Source: Phymatolithon calcareum (lineage: Eukaryota; Rhodophyta; Florideophyceae; Hapalidiales). From it: a stretch of 64,000 nucleotides of DNA. Location: assembly GCA_977006965.1 (NCBI GenBank), contig OZ345366.1:2232001-2296000 (forward strand), written 5' to 3'. Made by a program: the position numbers and the translations under genes. Numbering within the stretch: position 1 is the stretch's first letter; each line of letters opens with the position of its first letter. Positions 32,401 through 42,394 of the stretch are shown here, in pieces. The notes beneath the pieces were generated by a model. It made no database searches and was not told where the DNA came from. It saw only the letters and a list, made by a program, of their open reading frames with translations.

Positions 32401-33942
32401 ACTGTTCGTGTGTGGGATGGGCAGAGCGGAGAATGCGTGCTGGGACCACTCCTTGGACACGAGGAATCTGTGTATTGCGTTGCAATGAGCGGGGACGGAA
32501 GTCGGATTGTATCGGGATCTTGGGACAAGACTGTTCGTGTTTGGGATGGGCAGAGCGGAGAATGCGTGCTGGGACCACTCCTTGGACACGAGAGGTCTGT
32601 GCGGTGCGTTGCAATGAGCGGGGACGGAAGTCGGATTGTATCAGGATCCAATGACAAGACTGTTCGTGTGTGGGATGGGCAGAGCGGAGAATGCGTGCTG
32701 GGACCACTCCTTGGACACGAGAGGTCTGTGCGGTGCGTTGTAATGAGCGGGGACGGAAGTCGGATTGTATCGGGATCTTGGGAGAAGACTGTTCGTGTGT
32801 GGGATGGGCAGAGCGGAGAATGCGTGCTGGGACCACTCCTTGGACACGAGGAATCTGTGTATTGCGTTGCAATGAGCGGGGACGGAAGTCGGATTGTATC
32901 GGGATCTTGGGACAAGACTGTTCGTGTGTGGGATGGGCATGGGCAGAGCGGAGAATGCGTGCTGGGACCACTCCTTGGACACGAAGATTGGGTGCGGTGC
33001 GTTGCCATGAGCGGGGACGGAAGTCGGATTGTATTAGGATCCAATGACAAGACTGTTCGTGTGTGGGATGGGCAGAGCGGAGAATGCGTGCTGGGACCAC
33101 TCCTTGGACACGAGAGGTCTGTGCGGTGCGTTGTAATGAGCGGGGACGGAAGTCGGATTGTATCGGGATCTTGGGACAAGACTGTTCGTGTTTGGGATGG
33201 GCAGAGCGGAGAATGCGTGCTGGGACCACTCCTTGGACACGAGAATTCGGTGCTGGGCGTTGCAATGAGCGGGGACGGAAGTCGGATTGTATCGGGATCT
33301 TGGGACAAGACTGTTCGTGTTTGGGATGGGCAGAGCGGAGAATGCGTGCTGGGACCACTCCTTGGACACGAGGGTTCGGTGCGGTGCGTTGCCATGAGCG
33401 GGGACGGAAGTCGGATTGTATCAGGATCCAATGACAAGACTGTTCGTGTGTGGGATGGGCAGAGCGGAGAATGCGTGCTGGGACCACTCCTTGGACACGA
33501 GGATTCTGTGAAGTGCGTTGCAATGAGCGGGGACGGCCGTCGGATTGTATCGGGATCTGGTGACAAGACTGTTCGTGTGTGGGATGGGCAGAATGGAGAA
33601 TGCGTGCAGGATGGGATCACAGGGCAAGGCAAATATGGTGGTATGCACTTCGAAGGATTCATCAGAAGCCTTGAATTCGATGCTGGCAGTGAATTATGTG
33701 TTGTACGTACGTCAGTTGAGTTTTTTGTTTTGGACACCAGCTCTGCAACCAGGATGCAACGTCCTGGATACATGATACAAGGAGAGGACCGGAAGATATA
33801 CGCAACGGGGGAGAACGCGGAAATAGTTCAAGTCGCCACCATGCCACATAGATGTGCCACTTTTTGCTACAGTAAGCTGAATTCAAAAGCTGTAGCTGGT
33901 CTCGCAGATGGTCAAGTCGTCATAGGAGAGCTCTTAATGTAG
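29458..33942 (+). CDS. STAND/NLR protein: helical domain, NB-ARC, 14 WD40 repeats (copy A)
   Basis: 1494 residues, no intron; an in-frame TGA at 29416 precedes the ATG. Residues 1-200 are helical, ending in EPPLPKNVVLNF; this arrangement before the P-loop recalls RPW8-type NLRs, but the match is weak. NB-ARC: Walker A GMGGVGKT (233-240), Walker B LFICDDIW (317-324), MVISTRE (349-355), GLPVAL (411-416), and LHDLVLEQA (555-563) in the MHD position. Residues ~570-790 form the helical linker common in NB-ARC/WD40 proteins. From residue 795 there are 14 WD40 units of 43 residues, almost identical except at the residue after SGS and in the HE-x-x-V-x-C block. One unit (near 32937) has a two-residue insert. 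Known families of this build act as ligand-sensing switches in immunity, cell death or allorecognition; that role here is inference. Confidence 0.9.
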   Translation: MGEVGLALGVGGAINQLAQRLSNLKIRCEEFGSLPDNWHSSIESFEYCKTGVKRIEETLVDDKECLGDRAISTFCDILKQVKKSLIAAGAILESLEEEFTRESGRAYASGSSRVVGNPSKRGRLSLQSRKDRPLKEPKLFFRVDKVKAALEKLDAIWKKAQPAIERVLIALVPPSMRRDEYLAHFDEPPLPKNVVLNFSGDTMEALLKREILSNSAGGRVTAAVSPGVLGAVGMGGVGKTVALRGLCRESEVKNQYFDGVFFITLGQDAAEEDVIEGVAHFVESSGGMSLARDIISKRSAESAAKQASLWFKGRCALFICDDIWSFEGHPIGYLSSLKLLLCNSASSAMVISTREKSISQQFLEVKFSPREVRGQQASSILAKYADIETEAVDKSSNTWTAFGDILDVCAGLPVALGAAGTSLRNLIEENSGMIGVSVVTYAHELKENIENVGAGSVDEYRGLRAVVKTSLNRCEDWAHGDEGRMKLGCELSVKEKFEALSVLRKQGWIPRTCLQRLWETNERATKQLMSKLSDMHLVLRRWQATPAGRVDGLELHDLVLEQAKALSIESNRASLWHARLLEGYVRKAADNVLQSNMHDCREWWDCEKMPEDGYIEKNLARHLAMSEGCELESLLSDVRWSQRRMKIGGIVALRDDFQELSHGGGRAIGADAVLRALEESWVNITKSIHATPFEMYGRLQSQCPSSEFVQRFLSSVSMHVPKPHYVPKRELRWRADARQLFRIDFEEKIRAMCSSDEQTIIAVVQGHEIHVFDLQAMSTVQTLTGHDDVITSIAMSGDGSRIVSGSLDKTVRVWDGQSGECVLGPLLGHEYCVQCVAMSGDGSRIVSGSLDKTVRVWDGQSGECVLGPLLGHEDWVRCVAMSGDGSRIVSGSDDKTVRVWDGQSGECVLGPLLGHEGWVQCVAMSGDGSRIVSGSWDKTVRVWDGQSGECVLGPLLGHEDSVRCVAMSGDGSRIVSGSDDKTVRVWDGQSGECVLGPLLGHEESVYCVAMSGDGSRIVSGSWDKTVRVWDGQSGECVLGPLLGHERSVRCVAMSGDGSRIVSGSNDKTVRVWDGQSGECVLGPLLGHERSVRCVVMSGDGSRIVSGSWEKTVRVWDGQSGECVLGPLLGHEESVYCVAMSGDGSRIVSGSWDKTVRVWDGHGQSGECVLGPLLGHEDWVRCVAMSGDGSRIVLGSNDKTVRVWDGQSGECVLGPLLGHERSVRCVVMSGDGSRIVSGSWDKTVRVWDGQSGECVLGPLLGHENSVLGVAMSGDGSRIVSGSWDKTVRVWDGQSGECVLGPLLGHEGSVRCVAMSGDGSRIVSGSNDKTVRVWDGQSGECVLGPLLGHEDSVKCVAMSGDGRRIVSGSGDKTVRVWDGQNGECVQDGITGQGKYGGMHFEGFIRSLEFDAGSELCVVRTSVEFFVLDTSSATRMQRPGYMIQGEDRKIYATGENAEIVQVATMPHRCATFCYSKLNSKAVAGLADGQVVIGELLM
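31840..33609 (+). repeat. 129-bp WD40 repeat array, 14 units (gene A)
   Basis: Units start with ATGAGCGGGGACGGAAGTCG every 129 bp (one unit is 135 bp). The codon after GGATC(T/C) varies among Leu, Asp, Trp, Asn and Gly, and the codons after CACGA vary (YC, DW, GW, DS, ES, RS, NS, GS), with Q, R, Y, L or K two positions later. The rest is nearly invariant at DNA level. The last unit is diverged (GGCCGT; ends GQNGECVQDG). Confidence 0.95.
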
Positions 33943-34100
33943 CCCGGGAGATAGTTAAATTTACCATGCACTTAGTAGGTTTTCAGAATTGATGTCGTAT
34001 TTTGTCAACATAAGGTTACCGTTTGCTAGCGTGAAGTACTGAGCTTTGATTATACTTTGCTGAGAATTGAATTTTCTCGGCAGATACAGTAGTATACGGC

Positions 34101-34106
34101 AATAAA
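34101..34106 (+). terminator. Candidate polyadenylation signal of gene A
   Basis: AATAAA about 160 bases after the stop of gene A, conserved in unit B at 58348-58353. Use by this organism is not shown by the sequence. Confidence 0.3.
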
Positions 34107-34439
34107 TCTCGAGCGTTTAAGGTCAAAATCGAAGCATGGCTACCCGCCAACGGCGGCATGAACTGCACACCGTCTGCTTTTGTGCATCTCTTCTGTAGGG
34201 GAATAGCTTGCCCATGCCTTTCCTCCAGCCTCTGCCAACGATCACGACACACCAGGACAGTGCTTCACAGGTTGTACTGAACTATCGTGTGGTGCGCGTC
34301 GCGCAACCTCGCACAATCATGAACGCTTCCGGTCGCACCATCTGTTACCTAATGAAATACTCTGACATCCCGCGCTCGGCGTTGCTTGTTTGTATCCGAC
34401 CACAGGGCGCTCCAGCGAGGACGCTGGCAACTGCGTACG

Positions 34440-34812
34440 GTCACTGCGGGCAGGCCATAGCATATTCTTGTTCAAAGTCGTCACGCATCGTTTCGCCCAG
34501 CGCCGATTCGCTCGCCGTCATGTCCAGAACATCGTGGACGATATGAAATGCAATGCCTATGTGCTCTCCGTGTGTCTACGCCGCGTCTGCGAGCCCCTTT
34601 CCGTGACCGACACGCAGCAGCGAACCTGCATGAATCATTTCGGTTTTCTCAGCGAGCGGATGTTGAGTTGACAAAATTGGCACCGGCACACCGCACTGCG
34701 CCGCCACGGCGGCCTGTGTGCCGTCAAGATTATAATCACCAGGCGTACGCGCTTCCTGTGTAACGAGAGCAGATGGGCAGCCGCCGCGTCCAATGGGGGT
34801 GTTGCAGCACAC
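34440..34812 (-). pseudogene. Polyprenyl synthase-like relic, unit A
   Basis: On the minus strand a frame reads LAEKTEMIHAGSLL, as at the start of the catalytic region of prenyl diphosphate synthases (E-x-I-H-x-x-S-L-L-H-D-D), then loses the DDxxD part. After a TAG it continues with HIGIAFHIVHDVLDMTA and LGETMRDDFEQ, the second conserved region (G-x-A-F-Q-x-x-D-D-x-L-D) with its Asp pair altered. Clearly dead, with a central deletion. A second copy is in unit B. Confidence 0.6.
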
Positions 34813-35047
34813 GTACGGTCGCTAACTATGAGCCAGTCCGATGGTCGAGCTCGCCGATCGCGAGCGAGAATTGGTTGGCACCACGCGAGTGCCCTGCAAT
34901 TGAATGACCCAGGGAATCGATTCATACTGCATACTCACGCTTGGTGGGCACGCCTCTTTCTGACGCCGGTACAAACAATGCGCTCGGCGACGGGACTGCA
35001 GTCGGACTAGCGATGTTAGTGTCACTTGCTAAGATTAACGACGCGCC

Positions 35048-35353
35048 TCATATTCGTTTCACGACATGTGAGACGCCGTTTCTCGTTCCTCCACCCCCGC
35101 GCAGATCAAGTCGGCCGCACTCGATCAAGCACTTCCCAAACGGCACCGCCATTCCACCCTGCAGCAGCGCAACCGCGAGAGCCCCGCTTGTGGCCGTCGC
35201 TCGTCGGGAAAATCTGACCGTGTCACCCAAACACTGAACTTGCTGGCCACCAATCGTCTCCACAGTCAAGTGCAAAAGTTCCTCATAACTCAACGGCGCA
35301 AACGTGAGCACCACGACGTGCGTGCGACCCCTTCCACCTTCCGGTGTTCTCAA
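35048..35353 (-). CDS. ORF conserved in both complete units, unknown
   Basis: 101 codons (THVVVLTFAPLSYEELLHL... LLQGGMAVPFGKCLIECG), open in units A and B with two residue differences. It lies between prenyl-synthase-like and PDZ relics on the same strand and may be part of a larger dead gene. No family recognised. Confidence 0.25.
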   Translation of the reverse strand: MRTPEGGRGRTHVVVLTFAPLSYEELLHLTVETIGGQQVQCLGDTVRFSRRATATSGALAVALLQGGMAVPFGKCLIECGRLDLRGGGGTRNGVSHVVKRI

Positions 35354-35417
35354 TGCAAATCGTAAAAGTTCCAGGGGACATATCGCATGTCAATTCCTTC
35401 CCCATCTCGACAGGTAT

Positions 35418-35690
35418 TCAAAAGACAGCACCATAAACACGAATCTCACTGACCGCCACTCTCCCGGCAGCCCACCCAACAGCCACTGTTGCCCACTCCG
35501 CATCGCCGAGCACAACGGTTGCGTCCCTTACCCCGCTCCCCTGGCGCCAAAGCGTGACACGCGCCGCATGTCCCGGAGCGTCACGCGCCACCGTTCCTGA
35601 AAACGAGCTCTCGGTCGATATTGGAGCGCAGTCGACGGCGCACACAACGTCGCCGTCCCGCAAGCGATAGTAATGTCCACCGCCCGCGAC
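35418..35690 (-). pseudogene. PDZ-domain fragment, unit A
   Basis: LRVAGGGHYY leads into MRDGDVVCAVDCAPIST (first residue a TTG codon) and ARVTLWRQG...VVLGD, the layout of a PDZ domain (G-D-x-(V/I)-x-x-(V/I)-(D/N)-G). In unit B the expected Gly is kept (AVDGAPIST). Stops lie directly on both sides. The likeness to PDZ domains of Deg/HtrA-type proteases is inference. Confidence 0.45.
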
Positions 35691-36306
35691 GCGCAGTCAA
35701 TGAAGCTGCGACCATGAGCCTCATAGGAAATCTGACCAATGGGCCGCAAGCTTTTCACTCCACCCTCTGGGGGAGGGTTTTTGCAGCCAGGGCTTCGACG
35801 CTAACCCGGTTTACACGGATTTGAGTAGATTATAGAAGCTACAGAGCGTAGCTGCTGAAACGCATATCCCTTGCAGTCGCATGAGTGTTCCTGAGGGCGC
35901 TTAATAAATTCCAAACTCAAAAAAAGTAAAACTTATTATCGAGGGCATGCTAAGTGCTCAGATAGAATACCAGACATAAGACAAGAGCCACCCTTTTGTG
36001 GGTAGCACCTGAGGAAGCCTTGCCCGTATTTTTGTATGGCTGTGGGGCTTTTAAAAATATACCTGTAGAAGAAAGTAAAATTTATTTCGTGCGCTATTCT
36101 CTCTGCTTTAGCACCTCGTCGCAAGTAGCGTCTCCATCATCACAGGGGGTGAGGTCGATTATCATGGACTGAGACGCTTTATCCATTTGTTTTCCAGTTT
36201 TCACAAAACCAGGAAAAACTCAAAGGTAACAAAACACGCGCGATCTTGCAAACAGTAAAAACGCAACATCGACGCGTACCGCAAAAACGTACACTGTCAC
36301 CGACGA

Positions 36307-36820
36307 TCAGCTTTGAAGCAGCAAAATGCTCAGCAAGTAAGGCAAGTGCTCCACCATGACCATATCCATTGCGGAGATCGGGCGCGTAGAAAGGCTTTCA
36401 ATCGAACTAGCCACAAGTCCGAGAGCGCCACTGAGTGCGCCCTGTGCATGATGTAGAGCCAGTTCCATAGTGTGTGGATTACTAGTAAAGTTGCTTGCCA
36501 CCTCGTAGAGAGAGAAGAACGTACCTCCCATGGTCATGTATATCGCGCTTCGTTGAAGAGCGCCGCTAAACAATCCGAGCGGCCCGTTCTCGCGCACAAA
36601 AGTTTTGCATGTGCGCGGCGTCGCTCGGCGCGGGACCTTCCACGCTACTTGCCATAGCCACACGACTGACGAGAACGTCTGCGGGGGTGGTGACAAACGC
36701 CGCGATGGCAGCGACTATTGCGCCTACAAGCACATCGGCGGCCATGCCTGAAGATGGGATGAATGCGGGCCGTGCAGCGGCGTGTGCATGTAGGGCCAGC
36801 TTACCGCTTTCGTATAGCAT
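36307..36820 (-). pseudogene. Mitochondrial carrier (SLC25) relic, unit A
   Basis: VGAIVAAIAAFVTTPADVL followed by SRVAM is the carrier signature of a repeat (P-x-D-x-x-K/R, here P-A-D-V-L-V); ENGPLGLFSGALQRSAIYM and GGTFFSLYE form the following half. The two parts are in different frames, with the break near 36600. The TTPADVL form recalls S-adenosylmethionine carriers. Unit B has a different frameshift in the same gene. Confidence 0.65.
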
Positions 36821-37074
36821 GAACGACGCTCATGGCCTGAAATCAGGCATACGAGTTCGTGTCCGACATTAAGAACGGCATGAGATGGGGTATTACGTGC
36901 ACGCGTTGACATGGTCTGGACCTTGGATCGGCAACCTTGTTCGAGGCTGCAGTCAGCCGAAAAAATAGAGTGAGAGGTGAGGTAGAGACATGGTGTCATC
37001 GGCATATCAGGATGGGATAAGGCTGGTGTCAGTCCCAGGCCTCCTTGGCACCATGGCTCGCTCGCACGGTTCCA

Positions 37075-37415
37075 TGTGTGAAGTTTAGGCTCTTGTCTGC
37101 CACAGTACAGTATAGGCTTCAATGCTAAACGAAGCCTATCGACGACAAGAGCCTTTCACACGCCGCCATTCGTGAAGATTTGGCTCTTGTCAGCTGTAGG
37201 CTTCGTTCTGCGTTTAATACTATTCTATTTTTTAGAAAAAATATTACGAAACGAATAAAAGCGGGCACGTTCGCATGTTTGCATGCGTGAAGTTTAGGAT
37301 CTTGCCAGCTATTGGCTTCGTTCTGCGTTTAATACTATTTTTTTTTAAAATACTATGAAACGCATAGGAACACGTGGCATGGTGCCACGTTCACACGCTT
37401 GCATCATGAAGTTTG
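37075..37415. repeat. Foldback repeat cluster, unit A
   Basis: The phrase GTGAAGTTTAGGCTCTTGTC recurs directly near 37078, 37170 and 37288 with changes, and inverted near 37148 (GACAAGAGCCTTTCACAC). TAGGCTTCGTTCTGCGTTTAATACTATT is also repeated. The last copy (ATGAAGTTTG) is interrupted by Copia-2 and continues at 51672 (GGCTCTTGTCGG). Confidence 0.6.
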
Positions 37416-37740
37416 TGTCGTCCAAAAGACCAGTTGTGAAAGGCGGGATAAGCCAGCAAAGTCTTCTTGACCTTGCCACTTTACTTATCCCTGCCGAGTC
37501 TGCTATTCAGGACTCAGCAGGTTGCTTATGTACTGCTCTGGAGAGCTACAGTACTGGGGAACTGCAGAACTTGGGGAACTGCTGAACTAGACTACCTAAT
37601 CCGTACATTGTTACCGTAAACGTAAACGCGGGAGAAATAGTACCAGAAAAGGGCGTGAAGGAGTGTGTCTGCATTTGCAGAGTGCCTTGGTTCCCATTCT
37701 GGGAAACTTTCCATGCGCCGTGAATGTCAGCTCCATGACA
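37416..37740 (-). repeat. 3' LTR of Copia-2
   Basis: 325 bp, identical to 51347-51671 except for T/C in CCCAT(T/C)CTGGG. Confidence 0.95.
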
Positions 37741-37852
37741 CTCGACCTCTTTTCTAAACGCCTGAAACCGGTGAAAATTTTTCGCGAAAAAATTCAAAAG
37801 CATACTAAAAAAAAGTTGAAAATATTTTAAAACAATTTGAAATTTTCTATTT

Positions 37853-40800
37853 CTATTTCTCCGGTATGATCCACTGATTGACTGGATGCGTGATACGTCC
37901 AGTGGACATAAGATCTTGTAACATAGCTGCGCTTGCGTTTTTCTTCGTGAAAACATCAGCAAGATTATACTTTGAAGTCACATGGGCGACGTTCGACAGA
38001 TCTCCATTCGTATAGCTCTCACGAATAGCCGCGATATCGATAAGAAGTCTCTTCTCCGATACAGTACGAAGCTTTGTGATAGTATCAAACAGACACTTTG
38101 AATCCGTGAACAAGACTGTCAATACTTTTCTACAAAGAATAGTTGACAGATCGTGAGCTAAAGCCAGCACAAAATCGAGGCAATGGGTGAATGCCATGAC
38201 TTCTGCCCCGAAAATGGATCTAGTTACGCGCTGTGACTTCCATGAACCATAGTGGATTATAGATGCGTTGTCCTGTTTGTCTTTCAGGAGAACGATGAAT
38301 CCAATTTGAGATGATAAGTCCGGGTTGTTCGCAAAAGAAGCGTCGGAATAGCCAGCAATGTATACAGATGAGAGGTCAAGAGGGCGATACACGAGATGAG
38401 CTGAATTGTTTAGTTTCTGAATGGCTTTGTTCAGAAAACTAGTATCTTGAATAGTGCAGTGCTCAGCTTTAATTTGAGAGAGCTGAGCATTGTCAAAAGA
38501 GACTTCAGGTCTGGTACAAGTTGTGGCATATGAAACTTGTCCGCGACCGGAGGCGAATTTCTTTGGCATTCCCTTGTCTGATTTGTAATCCACGCTCTTA
38601 AGATTTGTATAATAGTCGTTCTGATGCAGAACATAACCTCCAGACTCATGTTCATCAATACAGAAACCGTTGAACTGTATGGGAAAAGAGTTTGTCCTAG
38701 GCTTGCATTCGAAACGTTGCGATTTTTCTTCTTCTAAATTGCTGAACTCCGGTGTGCCTCCTCCACAAGTGTCATCAACTTGTGTGACCTGAATTCCTTC
38801 AAGTATTGAGCCAACAACCTTATAGAATAAACATGGATCTAGAACAGAGGATTGCATACCAAGGTCTCCGGTATGTCAATCTTGAAATGTTGGCCACCAA
38901 TATCCAGGAGAGTCGCATAGACCATATTGGGCTTTAATTGCACGGAGTATGGTTCCAGGAGGTGCTCCAATACGTTGGAGGACGTTCTCACCTTTCGGTG
39001 GGCGAACGTAAACCGTTCTGCGGAGGGGCTCATCACTTTGAAGAAAAGCTTGAGATATGTCTCGACTCCATATATCAAAGCCGTGAGAAACGATTAGTGC
39101 AAGTGTAAGACGAATGGAAGACTTGAGAACAGTTGGCGCTTCATTTACAACACGTGGCTTTTCAGGGTCCATGTGTCCTAGAATTACCAAACGAGCCTTG
39201 TATTGCTGGTCGGGTTTCTCGAAGTTCTTTATCGTAAGGATGAAACGCGACTGAAGAATGGTGGCATCTTCGGGTAAGTCTGTTTCTCTTACGAACTCGT
39301 ACGTTCCCTTCTTCACGAGTTGTTCGACTTCGGAGTTCTTGGCATCGTCGAAACGAGGATCTTTCTTGTTATGAACCACAATAGTGGCGAAAACAGATGT
39401 TGCGCCATTTTCATAGAGCCTGGCCACCTCGCTTTCTGCAAACGTTGACGATAGAAACGCTTGAGAATTATTAACGATGTTGGTTTCAAGAGCCTGAGGG
39501 ACACTTCCAAATTGCTCTTGAAGATTGTTTAACTCGGTGACTATGTCCATGGGGACATGAGGGCTTGGGGTCGATTCCGGTGGCACAATAGCTAATGTAG
39601 AAGGCTGCTGGGGGTTCATAGCCGGTTCCAGAGCATTCTCAGAAGGGTTGATAGGGTCATTCGAGTGAGCTCGCTTTACGACAGAAGTTGAAAAAGGCTT
39701 TATATTATTGCCGATCTGCACAAAGACAGTTTTTCTGTTGTCGTAGCTGTGGACTGTGTAAGGCCCTTCAAAACGACGGCTCTCTTTTCGAAAGATTCTG
39801 ACCTTGTCTCCAAACTCGTAGACAGGATGAGGAACATCCGCTCGATGTTTCAGTGCTGCTGCAACACGCCGTTGAGGAGTAATGGTTTCCATCTCTTTGC
39901 GTGCCGCTGCCATGGCTTCAAAACGCTGCTTTTGAGTTGGGGCCATAGTTGATACGTTGGGAAGCGGAAGGCGGGGAACAGAAGTGCCGAACAGAAGTAG
40001 ACATGGTGTAATACCGTTGGGTCCCGTGGTCGTATTCACTGCATGTACTGAAAGTGATAGGCGGATATTCTTGTCCATGAGAGGAAAATCGTTTTTTAGC
40101 TTATTATAGACGCGACGAATTGGACCATGATAACGTTCACAAAGTGACAACGAGTTTGGTGACTCTACTGGAATGTCCTTCGTAGTAATTCCAAGTTGTG
40201 AGCAGGAATTCTGAAAGAAGTCTGAGAGGAAGTTCTCTCCTTGATCATGTGCAATAACTGAAGGGTATCCGGTGAACACTGTGATCCAGAAATCGACGAT
40301 GAGATTCCACGTGTACTCTGCTGTCTGTCTCGTCATGAATTTAGCGACGGAGTATCGGGTTCCTCTGTCGATGATATGCAAGATCGGATCACCTTCGATA
40401 AAGAAAACATCGACTTCAATTTCATGATTGAAGACAATTTCTTTCGTTGGGAAGGAAACTCGGAAACGAGAAGCTCTCGGAGCCCATGTTTGACAGGGAG
40501 AACATTTCTTGATAATATCTTCTAACGTTTTTCGAACGCTTGTGTTGACTTTCTCCGGAGAAGCCTTCTTAAGGAGGTTAACAAGTGAGTCGGTAGCTGG
40601 GTGTCCGAATTGATTGTGAAGTTTCCTTAAATCTGGCTCTGTGAAAAGTACGTTATTCACTGTCCATTTGATGTATAGATGACCACCTGATCCTTTGATC
40701 CCTTCTATGAAGCTAACAGGGATGACAGTTCCAGACGGATGGTGAGTAAATGTGTTTTTGTACTCATTTGAGCTGCATTTGAGCTTTCGGTGATGCTCAA

Positions 40801-41811
40801 GCCCAAAGATAAGTGGGACATCTTGATCTACGACGTCGACATCAAAGGTTAAGAATACATCAGATCCGATTGGCATACGAATAGAAGCCGTTCCAAGTGC
40901 TTGTGTCGTCCCATGACCTATGCCTTTGAAAGCACGGCTGCTTAGGCGCAGAAAAGGTCTCGTTGCAGTATGGACGCAATACCTTATGTAGGCAGGGAGA
41001 CCAGTTGGAGATTTTGCAGCACCATTGTCGATCATTACGCCTTCGAACTTTGCAGACTTGTTCTTCATGCTTTGAAGAACTCTGGCATAAATTGCTTTGT
41101 TCAGCTCTGGTAATGACTGAGAGCTAGCAGCGGTGATCATAACAATGGAAGTGCTGATTTCTTCATTCTTTTGTGGTGTTTCGAAAGCAGACATCATAAC
41201 ATCGCTTGTCTGATTTTCAGAAAGAATTTCATGCTGATCAGCCCAAGATACAAGTCTGGTGTACATAGTTTGAGAAATGTCCAGTTCTTGATGAGTGTTG
41301 ACATCTTGTGCTGCAGTGGATACAGTAGGTTCAATGTCAACAGCCATAATCTCCGTCGATAAGGTTATCCATACGTTATCGGGAAGGTCTTGTGCAACGT
41401 CTAGTATTTGGTTTACGGATAGTGATGAGATTTCGTCATCGGGAACCAGTTCAAATACAATATTGACGAGAGTAGGCTTGCGTATCTTGGGGAAATCTCG
41501 AATCAGATGTGAATCGGATCTGCAAGCACGACAAAGCATGCGAACTACATTTCGAAAACCGTTTCTCTTAGCGAACTTATTAATACGGTTATCCGTTCCA
41601 TAGCGTCTACCAGCTCTGGCGTATAAAGCTTCCGTTATCTTTGATGATGCGGAACTTACGGAATCGGGAGGCTGGGTTGGAAAAGAAATCCTTGGAGAGG
41701 AATGGATATCTGAGATTTGTTTGACTAAATCCGTGTTGAGAGAACTAGCCGTTCGTGAATCTTGTATCTCCTGTTTATGAATTGCCGAAAGGCATTCGTT
41801 ATAGTATTCCT
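37853..41811 (-). pseudogene. Copia-2 pol: protease, integrase, RT, RNase H
   Basis: One frame with a single stop, TGA at 38876-38878 inside the RT (WPTFQD-stop-HTGDLGM). A knuckle-like CRACRSDSHLIRDF lacks the last Cys of CCHC. Protease: GVMIDNGAAKSP (DNG instead of DTG/DSG). Integrase: HNQFGHPATDSL...CSPCQ, then EVDVFFIEGD, IAHDQGENFLSD and SLSLCERYHGPIRR for the D, D, E triad. RT: KARLVILGHMDPEKP, IWSRDISQAFLQSD, YVRPP, AQYGLCDSPGYW and the catalytic QVDDTCGGG. RNase H: YSDASFANN, FGAEVMAF, FTDSKCLFDTI. The natural end is TAG at 37853. The QVDDTCGGG style recalls the GalEa/PyRE branch of Copia (from memory). Confidence 0.9.
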
Positions 41812-41816
41812 CAGGG

Positions 41817-42370
41817 TGTAACGAAACGGTTCGCTCGGTGGTAGCTCAGGGTGAACGACCGCTCGTTCCGTGTGCACCTGAGGCAGACGGTTAGTGGGCC
41901 AGAAAGCGGGTGGTAGAGCGGTTTGGCGTCACTCCCAACGGTGGAAGTGACGCCGGGGTGGACTGTAAACACCCGAAGTGTCTAGGACGGCGGTAGTGAT
42001 CGACAGACACGAGGCGATCACCCTACGCAGAGTTTGGCAGGGGTAGATAAGCCGATCAACGTCAAGGTGACGTGGTGAGGCAAGCCGGCACGTCGCAGGC
42101 GACGTAGCAAAAGTTGTAACACAGGGGTTTCCCTTAGCAACACACACTCAGTGGGGTCAGAACGGCGGTCGTTGGCGATCCCTGGGTCCTAAATCCCTTG
42201 GGAGCCTTGACGGTGGCTGAGCCAGTCGAGCGTGTGTGTGCCTCCGAAAACCCCTTGTTGGTTTATTCCCTCGCCGACGACGGCGGTTAAGTGCTATGCT
42301 ACCTAAGCGCTGGACACGTGGCTAGCGCGTCGCTAACTAGAAGTTTCGCGGGATTCGGACAGCGTGTCCG
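41817..42370 (-). repeat. 3' LTR of the chromovirus, 5'-truncated
   Basis: Matches 48739-49293 with about 11 substitutions and 2 single-base indels. The first ~54 bp of U3 and the polypurine tract are absent; sequence of the antisense ORF frame starts directly at the break. Confidence 0.9.
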
Positions 42371-42394
42371 GTCATCGAATACTTCCGCGCCCGA

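Noticed and set aside
31840-33609. CRISPR-like reading of the regular 129-bp repeats with variable positions
   Set aside because: The units are in-frame WD40 codons in a eukaryotic gene. There are no spacers, only single variable codons.
31812-33773. Long antisense frames (up to 653 codons) opposite the WD40 arrays, also at 56237-57895
   Set aside because: The 129-bp unit is a multiple of three and stop-free on several frames, so near-identical repetition keeps all of them open. The translations are low-complexity repeats without motifs.
41817-42369. First placing of the chromovirus 5' LTR end at 49294 (where similarity to the 3' LTR stops), giving no target duplication
   Set aside because: The TG end at 49347 gives a perfect CAGGG duplication and restores the Copia-2 frame, so the 3' LTR is truncated instead.
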